Origin: Pseudomonas viridiflava | Lineage (GTDB): Bacteria; Pseudomonadota; Gammaproteobacteria; Pseudomonadales; Pseudomonadaceae | Direction of reading: 5' to 3' | NCBI RefSeq assembly: GCF_900585905.1 | Contig: NZ_UTVH01000034.1 | Span: 186,001 to 250,000, forward strand | Length of the DNA: 64,000 nucleotides | In this document: one piece after another, positions 57,943 to 64,000 of the stretch | How positions within the stretch are numbered: the stretch's first letter is position 1 | How the letters are laid out: each line of letters begins with the position of its first letter | Program-made: the position numbers and the translations under genes | The notes under the pieces: generated by a model | What the model saw: only the letters and a program-made list of their open reading frames with translations | What the model was told of the DNA's origin: nothing | The model's database searches: none

Positions 57943-57973
57943 AAAACGGCACCTTGCGGTGCCGTTTTTTTTC
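57943..57973. terminator. Bidirectional intrinsic terminator
   Basis: AACGGCACC-TTGC-GGTGCCGTT, a perfect 9-bp stem, is flanked by A5 on the left and T8 on the right. It therefore works for the ABC operon (plus) and for folD (minus), which converge here. Confidence 0.92.
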
Positions 57974-57988
57974 GCCTTGAGTCTGGAT

Positions 57989-58843
57989 TCAGGCGTGCAG
58001 CGACTCGGCCGCGTACAGCGTGTTTTCAAGCAGGCAGGCGCGCGTCATCGGCCCGACGCCGCCCGGCACTGGCGTGATCCAGCCAGCGCGGGGCAGGGCG
58101 GTGTCGTAGACCACGTCGCCCACCAGCTTGCCGTCTTCCTGTCGATTGATCCCGACGTCAATGACGATAGCGCCTGGCTTGATCCATTCACCTTTGACCA
58201 GCCCGGGCTTGCCAGCGGCAACCACCACCAGGTCGGCGCGGCCGACATGGCCCGCCAGGTCCCTGGTAAAGCGGTGGGTCACGGTAACCGTGCAACCGGC
58301 CAGCAGCAACTCCATGGCCATCGGCCGGCCAACGATATTGGAGGCGCCGACCACCACCGCATCCAGGCCATAGAGATCCACACCGGTGCTCTCCAGCAGC
58401 GTGATGATGCCTTTGGGGGTGCAGGGCCGCAGAAGCGGAATGCGCTGCGCCAGACGGCCGACGTTATAAGGGTGAAAACCGTCGACGTCCTTGTCCGGGC
58501 GAATTCGCTCCAGCAGCAGGGAAGCATCCAGGTGCGCGGGCAGCGGCAACTGCAGCAGCACGCCGTCGATATTGGCATCGTCATTGAGGCGATCGATCAG
58601 CGCCGTCAGCTCCGCCTGGGTGGTCTGCGCAGGCAGGTCATAAGCCTGGGAGAGGAAACCGACCTCTTCGCAGTCCTTGCGCTTGTGCGAGACATAGACT
58701 TGAGACGCAGGGTCGCTGCCCACCAGAATCACCGCCAGGCCCGGCGTGCGCAGGCCTTGCTCGCGACGTTCAGCGACACGTTTGGCGATCTGTTGACGCA
58801 GGCTGGCTGCGATCGCTTTGCCGTCGATAAGTTTTGCAGTCAT
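57989..58843 (-). CDS. folD: Methylene-THF dehydrogenase/cyclohydrolase FolD
   Basis: A 284-residue bifunctional enzyme of one-carbon metabolism (5,10-methylene-THF to 10-formyl-THF, NADP-dependent). Catalytic segment [13 protein letters not shown] (Tyr and Lys), [12 protein letters not shown] and the cofactor loop [13 protein letters not shown] are all present. The length is normal. It is convergent with the ABC operon and divergent from the tRNA cluster. Confidence 0.95.
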   Translation of the reverse strand: MTAKLIDGKAIAASLRQQIAKRVAERREQGLRTPGLAVILVGSDPASQVYVSHKRKDCEEVGFLSQAYDLPAQTTQAELTALIDRLNDDANIDGVLLQLPLPAHLDASLLLERIRPDKDVDGFHPYNVGRLAQRIPLLRPCTPKGIITLLESTGVDLYGLDAVVVGASNIVGRPMAMELLLAGCTVTVTHRFTRDLAGHVGRADLVVVAAGKPGLVKGEWIKPGAIVIDVGINRQEDGKLVGDVVYDTALPRAGWITPVPGGVGPMTRACLLENTLYAAESLHA

Positions 58844-59148
58844 TACGCGTGATTAACCATCGAAAGGGATCGGAAAAGAGCGCGCATTCTCGCATGCCAC
58901 AGCGCAGGGGCAAAGGCGCAAGCGCCGCATATTCACCTAACCCCTTTATCTAAATGAATTTTTTTTCTAAAAGGTGTTGACGACCCCAAGGCTCGTCTAT
59001 AAGATTCGTCGCACTTGTCGGGCACAACCCAGCACTGGTTAAGCTAGCACTGGTTGTTAGGGGTGATAAGTCAGGCAGAGTTGCAAATTGACTCGGTGTG
59101 ATGAGAAGCCTTTTAATTTGTAGTCGTTAAAGAATGCAGATTATATAA
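58844..59148 (+). promoter_or_regulatory. Upstream region of the tRNA cluster with candidate promoter
   Basis: A sigma-70 candidate TTGACG-N17-TAAGAT spans 58977-59005, followed by a GC-rich stretch typical of stable RNA promoters. A direct repeat AGCACTGGTT occurs at 59031-59040 and 59046-59055. No gene is seen in this 305-bp gap. Confidence 0.5.
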
Positions 59149-59225
59149 GTGCCCGTAGCTCAGCTGGATAGAGCATCCGCCTTCTAAGCGGATGGTCGCA
59201 GGTTCGAGTCCTGCCGGGTGCGCCA
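59149..59225 (+). tRNA. tRNA-Arg (anticodon TCT)
   Basis: A 77-nt cloverleaf with anticodon loop CTTCTAA, T-loop GGTTCGAGTCC and encoded CCA. The acceptor stem GTGCCCG/CGGGTGC has two G-T pairs. It is the first of three tRNAs, as between folD and tig in P. aeruginosa. Confidence 0.96.
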
Positions 59226-59274
59226 TTAACGGCTGCTTTGGCACAAGTAAGATGTCACGGTTACAACGCAATAT

Positions 59275-59351
59275 GGTGGGCGTAGCTCAGTTGGTAGAGC
59301 ACGGGATTGTGACTCCCGTTGTCGAGGGTTCGATCCCCTTCGTCCACCCCA
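59275..59351 (+). tRNA. tRNA-His (anticodon GTG)
   Basis: A 77-nt tRNA including the encoded extra G(-1) at 59275 pairing with C73, the identity element of tRNA-His. Anticodon loop ATTGTGA, T-arm GGTTCGATCCC, encoded CCA. Confidence 0.96.
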
Positions 59352-59358
59352 TATTCAG

Positions 59359-59389
59359 AAAGGCGCCAGACTCATAATCTGGCGCCTTT
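59359..59389 (+). terminator. Hairpin between tRNA-His and tRNA-Leu
   Basis: AAAGGCGCCAGA-N7-TCTGGCGCCTTT is a perfect 12-bp stem ending in TTTGCTTT. It may be a terminator or an RNA-processing signal within the tRNA transcript. Confidence 0.65.
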
Positions 59390-59405
59390 GCTTTAAAGAT
59401 TGACT

Positions 59406-59490
59406 GCGGATGTGGTGGAATTGGTAGACACACTGGATTTAGGTTCCAGCGCCGCAAGGTGTGAGAGTTCGAGTCTCTCCGTCCGCACCA
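59406..59490 (+). tRNA. tRNA-Leu (anticodon TAG)
   Basis: An 85-nt class II tRNA with a long variable arm (GCCGCAAGGTGT region), anticodon loop TTTAGGT, T-arm GTTCGAGTCTC and encoded CCA. Confidence 0.96.
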
Positions 59491-59863
59491 TGAACAAAGC
59501 GTCAGGCCTGCATTGCAGCGCTGACGTCGTAAAAAAGCCGCCCTGTGCGGCTTTTTTTGTTTCAGGATTATGGTTTTTTCGCCCCGCCTGTCGGTCAGTG
59601 ATGCTGAATCGCCTGGCGGGGAGGTAGCAAGCAGAATGGAATCGACGTTTCCGGGCGGCGCAAACGCCTTGTGCAGGCCCGTGCCAGAGGCGTTTCGAAC
59701 AGTCAGTGCGTTGTCGGTTGTCGTTGGCTGTGCGTGGGGTTCCCTTCTATATTACGCGCCCTTTTTCAGTAGGGTGACTTCTTGAGTTTGACCCACTAGA
59801 ATGCATGCCCTTGATTCTGGGGTCGGAAACGGCCGGCTAACGTCTGTGCAACGAGGAATATCC
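59491..59863 (+). terminator. tRNA terminator and tig leader region
   Basis: AAAAAAGCCGC-N5-GCGGCTTTTTT (59531-59558) is a strong intrinsic terminator ending the tRNA transcript. Further right, CCCCGCC and GGCGGGG (about 59582-59624) form a longer hairpin. A sigma-70 candidate for tig, TTGGCT-N18-TATATT, lies at 59724-59753. No gene is seen in the gap. Confidence 0.7.
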
Positions 59864-61174
59864 ATGCAAGTTTCTGTTGAAAATACTTCCGCTCTTGAGC
59901 GCCGCATGACCATTGGCGTGCCTGCCGAACGCATCGAGACTGAAGTCAACAAGCGTCTGCAGCAGACCGCACGTAAAGCCAAGATCCCGGGCTTTCGCCC
60001 AGGCAAAGTGCCGATGAGCGTGATCCGCCAGCGTTATGAAGATGGCGCGCGTCAGGAAGCGCTGGGTGACCTGATCCAGGCGACCTTTTATGAAGCCGTG
60101 GTCGAGCAAAAGCTGAACCCTGCTGGCGCACCGGCTGTAGAGCCGAAGTCCTTCGAAAAGGGCAAGGACCTGGAATACGTCGCCACGTTCGAAGTGTTCC
60201 CCGAATTCACGGTTGCCGGTTTTGACTCCATCGCCGTCGAGCGTCTGTCTGCCGACGTCGCTGACGCCGACCTGGACAACATGCTGGAAATCCTGCGCAA
60301 GCAGAACGTTCGTTTCGAAGTGGCCGATCGCGCTGCCCAGAACGAAGATCAGCTGAACATCGATTTCGTTGGCAAGGTTGACGGCGAAGCATTTGCTGGC
60401 GGCTCGGCCACCGGTACTCAGCTGGTACTGGGCTCGGGTCGCATGATCCCGGGTTTCGAAGACGGTCTGGTTGGCGCCAAGGCTGGCGACGAGCGCGTTC
60501 TGAATCTGACCTTCCCGGAAGACTACCAGAACCTGGAACTGGCTGGTAAAGCCGCCGAGTTCACCGTGACGGTCAACACCGTTTCCGAGCCAAAGCTGCC
60601 TGAGCTCAACGAAGAGTTCTTCAAGCAGTTCGGCATCAAGGAAACCGGCATCGACGGTTTCCGCGCCGAAGTTCGCAAGAACATGGAGCGTGAGCTGCGT
60701 CAGGCCATCAAGTCCAAGGTCAAGAATCAGGTAATGGACGGCTTGCTGGCTGCCAACCCGATCGAAGTGCCCAAAGCGCTGCTGGAAAACGAAGTCAATC
60801 GTCTGCGCGTGCAGGCTGTTCAGCAGTTTGGTGGCAATATCCAGCCTGATCAGCTGCCCGCCGAGCTGTTCGAAGAGCAGGCCAAGCGTCGCGTTGAGCT
60901 GGGCCTGATCGTTGCCGAAGTGGTCAAACAGTTCGAGCTCAAGCCTGATGACAGCCGCGTACGCGAGCTGATCCAGGAAATGGCTTCCGCCTACCAGGAG
61001 CCTGAGCAGGTCGTGGCGTGGTACTACAAGAACGATCAGCAGATGAACGAAGTTCGTTCGGTTGTGCTCGAAGAGCAAGTTGTGGATACTGTTTTGCAGA
61101 AAGCTAGCGTGACCGAGAAATCGGTCTCCTACGAAGAAGCGGTCAAGCCGGTGGAAGCTCCAAAAGCCGACTGA
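59864..61174 (+). CDS. tig: Trigger factor
   Basis: A 436-residue ribosome-bound chaperone and prolyl isomerase. The ribosome-docking signature GFRPGKVP is near residue 45; the FKBP-type PPIase domain (about 150-245; [19 protein letters not shown]) and the C-terminal chaperone arms follow. The start at 59864 ([15 protein letters not shown]) is behind ACGAGGA. It precedes clpP-clpX-lon, the conserved proteostasis block. Confidence 0.97.
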   Translation: MQVSVENTSALERRMTIGVPAERIETEVNKRLQQTARKAKIPGFRPGKVPMSVIRQRYEDGARQEALGDLIQATFYEAVVEQKLNPAGAPAVEPKSFEKGKDLEYVATFEVFPEFTVAGFDSIAVERLSADVADADLDNMLEILRKQNVRFEVADRAAQNEDQLNIDFVGKVDGEAFAGGSATGTQLVLGSGRMIPGFEDGLVGAKAGDERVLNLTFPEDYQNLELAGKAAEFTVTVNTVSEPKLPELNEEFFKQFGIKETGIDGFRAEVRKNMERELRQAIKSKVKNQVMDGLLAANPIEVPKALLENEVNRLRVQAVQQFGGNIQPDQLPAELFEEQAKRRVELGLIVAEVVKQFELKPDDSRVRELIQEMASAYQEPEQVVAWYYKNDQQMNEVRSVVLEEQVVDTVLQKASVTEKSVSYEEAVKPVEAPKAD

Positions 61175-61198
61175 TTTGTCTCTCGTTCGAAAAACACC

Positions 61199-61226
61199 CA
61201 CAAGCCAGCCTTCGCGCTGGCTTGTG
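61199..61226 (+). terminator. Hairpin after tig
   Basis: CACAAGCCAGC-N6-GCTGGCTTGTG is a perfect 11-bp stem 25 bp after the tig stop. There is no T-run, so it may attenuate rather than end transcription into clpP. Confidence 0.5.
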
Positions 61227-61265
61227 CGTATTCAAGAAATGACTATTTGGGAGTGAATGCGAGAC

Positions 61266-61907
61266 ATGTCCCGCAATTCTTATATTCAGCAGAACTCTGA
61301 CATCCAGGCCGCTGGCGGCCTGGTCCCGATGGTTATCGAGCAGTCCGCCCGTGGCGAACGCGCCTATGACATCTATTCACGTCTGCTCAAAGAGCGCGTG
61401 ATCTTCATGGTTGGTCCGGTCGAAGACTACATGGCCAACCTGATCGCGGCGCAGCTGCTGTTCCTTGAAGCGGAAAACCCGGACAAGGATATCCATCTCT
61501 ACATCAACTCGCCGGGCGGTTCGGTGACGGCGGGCATGTCGATCTACGACACCATGCAGTTCATCAAGCCGGACGTGTCGACCATCTGTATCGGTCAAGC
61601 GTGCAGCATGGGTGCATTCCTGCTGGCTGGCGGCGCAGAGGGCAAGCGTCACTGCCTGCCCAACTCGCGCATGATGATTCACCAGCCACTGGGCGGTTTC
61701 CAGGGTCAGGCGTCGGATATCGACATCCATGCCAAGGAAATCCTGCATATCCGCCATCGCTTGAACTCCCTGCTGGCGCATCACACCGGTCAGAGCCTCG
61801 AAACCATCGAGCGCGATACCGAGCGTGACAACTTCATGAGCGCAGAGCGTGCGGCCGAATATGGCCTGATCGACTCCGTGATCAACAAGCGTAAAATGCC
61901 TGCCTAA
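61266..61907 (+). CDS. clpP: ATP-dependent Clp protease proteolytic subunit
   Basis: A 213-residue serine peptidase forming the 14-mer Clp chamber. With this start the triad is Ser114 (GQACSMGAF), His139 (MIHQPLGG) and an Asp in the [10 protein letters not shown] segment. The start MSRNSYIQQ (61266) matches pseudomonad ClpP; an ATG three codons earlier (61257) is close to GGGAG and cannot be excluded. It is followed by clpX, its unfoldase partner. Confidence 0.96.
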   Translation: MSRNSYIQQNSDIQAAGGLVPMVIEQSARGERAYDIYSRLLKERVIFMVGPVEDYMANLIAAQLLFLEAENPDKDIHLYINSPGGSVTAGMSIYDTMQFIKPDVSTICIGQACSMGAFLLAGGAEGKRHCLPNSRMMIHQPLGGFQGQASDIDIHAKEILHIRHRLNSLLAHHTGQSLETIERDTERDNFMSAERAAEYGLIDSVINKRKMPA

Positions 61908-62013
61908 GCGGCTCAAAATGTGGGGGGTCGGCTTTGCTGACCGCCTGCGGACTTGAAAAAGCCCGCAATAGCCTTCATCTTGTGTTGCAAGCCTACCGGA
62001 TTGGATCGATCGA

Positions 62014-63297
62014 ATGACTGACACCCGCAACGGCGAGGACAACGGCAAACTGCTCTATTGCTCCTTCTGTGGCAAAAGCCAGCATGAAGTGCGCAAATTG
62101 ATTGCCGGCCCCTCGGTCTTTATCTGCGACGAATGCGTCGACTTGTGCAATGACATCATCCGCGAGGAGGTGCAGGAAGCACAGGCCGAAAGCAGCGCGC
62201 ATAAATTGCCTTCGCCTAAAGAAATCAGCGGCATCCTTGACCAGTATGTGATCGGTCAGGAGCGTGCCAAAAAGGTTCTCGCAGTAGCGGTGTACAACCA
62301 CTACAAGCGACTCAATCAGCGTGACAAGAAGAATGACGACGTCGAGCTGGGTAAAAGCAACATCCTGCTGATCGGGCCTACGGGTTCGGGCAAGACGCTG
62401 CTGGCCGAAACACTGGCGCGCCTGCTCAACGTACCGTTCACTATCGCCGACGCCACCACCCTCACCGAAGCCGGTTATGTCGGTGAAGACGTGGAAAACA
62501 TCATTCAGAAGCTGTTGCAGAAGTGCGACTACGATGTGGAAAAGGCCCAGATGGGCATTGTCTACATCGACGAAATCGACAAGATTTCGCGCAAGTCCGA
62601 CAACCCGTCCATCACCCGCGACGTATCGGGCGAGGGCGTGCAGCAGGCTCTGTTGAAGCTGATCGAAGGCACTGTGGCTTCCGTTCCTCCGCAAGGTGGA
62701 CGCAAGCATCCACAGCAGGAATTTCTGCAGGTGGATACGCGCAACATCCTGTTTATCTGTGGTGGTGCGTTCTCCGGTCTCGAGAAGGTCATTCAGAATC
62801 GCTCGACTCGCGGCGGCATCGGCTTCAACGCTGAAGTTCGCAGCAAGGAAGAGGGCAAGAAGGTGGGCGAATCCCTGCGTGAAGTCGAGCCTGACGATCT
62901 GGTCAAGTTCGGTCTGATCCCGGAATTCGTTGGTCGTCTGCCCGTGCTGGCGACCCTGGATGAGCTGGATGAAGCGGCTTTAATCCAGATTCTGACCGAG
63001 CCGAAAAACGCGCTGACCAAGCAATACGCCAAGCTGTTCGAAATGGAAGGTGTGGACCTCGAGTTCCGCACTGACGCCCTGAAGTCGGTCGCCAAGCGTG
63101 CGCTTGAGCGCAAGACCGGCGCCCGTGGGTTGCGCTCCATCTTGGAAGGCGTTTTGCTCGACACCATGTACGAAATCCCCTCGCAGACCGAGGTGAGCAA
63201 GGTGGTGATCGATGAAAGCGTGATCGAAGGTACTTCCAAGCCGTTGCTTATCTATGAAAATAGCGAGCCGCCGGCGAAGGTTGCACCGGACGCTTAA
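62014..63297 (+). CDS. clpX: Clp protease ATP-binding subunit ClpX
   Basis: A 427-residue AAA+ unfoldase. The N-terminal zinc-binding domain has four Cys (CSFCGKSQ..., [10 protein letters not shown]); Walker A is GPTGSGKT and Walker B VYIDEIDK; the ClpP-docking IGF-type loop appears as [12 protein letters not shown] just before the sensor region. It unfolds tagged substrates and feeds them to ClpP. The length is typical. Confidence 0.97.
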   Translation: MTDTRNGEDNGKLLYCSFCGKSQHEVRKLIAGPSVFICDECVDLCNDIIREEVQEAQAESSAHKLPSPKEISGILDQYVIGQERAKKVLAVAVYNHYKRLNQRDKKNDDVELGKSNILLIGPTGSGKTLLAETLARLLNVPFTIADATTLTEAGYVGEDVENIIQKLLQKCDYDVEKAQMGIVYIDEIDKISRKSDNPSITRDVSGEGVQQALLKLIEGTVASVPPQGGRKHPQQEFLQVDTRNILFICGGAFSGLEKVIQNRSTRGGIGFNAEVRSKEEGKKVGESLREVEPDDLVKFGLIPEFVGRLPVLATLDELDEAALIQILTEPKNALTKQYAKLFEMEGVDLEFRTDALKSVAKRALERKTGARGLRSILEGVLLDTMYEIPSQTEVSKVVIDESVIEGTSKPLLIYENSEPPAKVAPDA

Positions 63298-63319
63298 GCG
63301 ACAGCTGCATGTGTAATCG

Positions 63320-63341
63320 AAGGGGCCTTAGGGCCCCTTTT
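63320..63341 (+). terminator. Intrinsic terminator of clpX
   Basis: AAGGGGCC-TTAG-GGCCCCTT followed by TT, 22 bp after the clpX stop, separates the clp genes from lon. Confidence 0.8.
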
Positions 63342-63359
63342 GCATTTGCGTGCCCAAGG

Positions 63360-63387
63360 GTTGTTTTTTCAGGCATCTACCCCCATC
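63360..63387 (+). promoter_or_regulatory. Possible heat-shock (sigma-32) promoter of lon
   Basis: GTTGTTT-N14-CCCCATC has a good -10 (CCCCAT core) and a poor -35 compared with CTTGAAA-N13-15-CCCCATNT. lon is a known sigma-32 target in E. coli. The call rests mainly on the -10 and position. Confidence 0.35.
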
Positions 63388-63442
63388 TTGGACCCATGCT
63401 AATTCCAGTCCACGGCCGTACGGCCGCCGTAGAGGCGAAATC

Positions 63443-64000
63443 ATGAAAACGACCATTGAATTGCCTCTCTTGCCATTGCGCGATGTAGTGGTTTATCCGC
63501 ACATGGTTATCCCGCTGTTCGTGGGGCGCGAGAAGTCTATCGAAGCCCTTGAGGCGGCGATGACCGGCGACAAGCAGATTCTGCTCCTCGCGCAACGAAA
63601 TCCTGCCGATGATGATCCGGGTGAAGATGCCCTTTACAGCGTTGGCACCGTCGCAACAGTGTTGCAGTTGCTCAAGCTGCCTGACGGCACGGTCAAAGTG
63701 CTGGTCGAGGGCGAGCAGCGTGGTTCTGTCGAGCGCTTCATTGAAGTCGACGGCCACTGTCGTGCGGAAGTGACCCTGATTGATGAGGTCGATGCACCTG
63801 ACCGCGAATCGGAAGTGTTCGTGCGCAGTCTGCTGGCCCAGTTCGAACAGTATGTTCAGCTAGGCAAGAAAGTCCCTGCTGAAGTGTTGTCTTCGCTCAA
63901 CAGCATTGACGAGCCTGGGCGTCTGGTCGATACCATGGCGGCCCATATGGCCCTCAAGATCGAGCAGAAGCAGGACATTCTCGAGATCATCGACCTGTCG
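63443..64000 (+). CDS. lon: Lon protease, N-terminal part
   Basis: The first 186 codons run off the right edge. MKTTIELPLLPLRDVVVYPHMVIPLFVGREKS-type residues mark the substrate-binding LAN domain of ATP-dependent Lon protease; the AAA+ and Ser-Lys protease domains lie outside the window. The start follows AGAGGCGAAATC. It is separated from clpX by a terminator and a possible heat-shock promoter. Confidence 0.95.
   Translation, partial: MKTTIELPLLPLRDVVVYPHMVIPLFVGREKSIEALEAAMTGDKQILLLAQRNPADDDPGEDALYSVGTVATVLQLLKLPDGTVKVLVEGEQRGSVERFIEVDGHCRAEVTLIDEVDAPDRESEVFVRSLLAQFEQYVQLGKKVPAEVLSSLNSIDEPGRLVDTMAAHMALKIEQKQDILEIIDLS

Overview
The window is a 64 kb piece of a Pseudomonas chromosome, most likely from the fluorescens/syringae side of the genus. 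The evidence is the gene content and order (dnaX-ybaB-..-recR-..-apt-anr; aer/acnA; lpxH-ppiB-glnS-cysS-..-folD-tRNAs-tig-clpP-clpX-lon), the high-GC codon use, and the abundant Pseudomonas-type REP/REPIN repeats. No prophage, transposase or CRISPR array is visible. Species assignment is inference.

Layout. 1-8.6 kb: a metal-type two-component system, then mostly singletons (DinB-like protein, YfcF-type glutathione transferase, GNAT acetyltransferase, membrane diguanylate cyclase, amidase, Tat-exported AcpA-like phosphatase, periplasmic solute-binding protein). 8.7-14.8 kb: core block dnaX, ybaB, an NADP-dependent oxidoreductase, recR, apt, anr. 15-25 kb: an accessory segment with a secreted metallophosphoesterase, an alpha/beta hydrolase, and a cluster of related Ig-like modular proteins without recognisable Sec signals (two large genes, one small gene, one decayed copy) beside a classical autotransporter. 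25.3-34 kb: aer, a CPBP membrane protease, and a quinate/shikimate catabolic cluster (MFS transporter, quiC1, TetR regulator, shikimate dehydrogenase-like enzyme) containing a 0.65 kb tandem REPIN array. 34.3-39 kb: acnA, rlmM, miaE. 39.1-45 kb: a MarR-controlled tripartite EmrAB-type efflux operon lying between two related palindromic repeat elements. 45-49.6 kb: lpxH, ppiB, glnS, cysS. 49.7-57.9 kb: a sigma-54-dependent activator divergent from a six-gene ABC importer operon resembling glycerol (GlpSTPQV-type) systems. 58-64 kb: folD, three tRNAs, tig, clpP, clpX and the start of lon.

Most informative non-coding signals: a nearly identical 20-bp motif upstream of quiC1/MFS and of the dehydrogenase gene (probable TetR operator); a sigma-54 promoter preceded by five TGTTCA hexamers between the activator and the ABC operon; and a 311-bp element bounded by perfect 37-bp inverted repeats. 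The most interesting protein-level observations are the Ig-like/WG-module family and the complementary degeneration of the two ABC ATPases, which predicts one catalytic and one degenerate ATP site.
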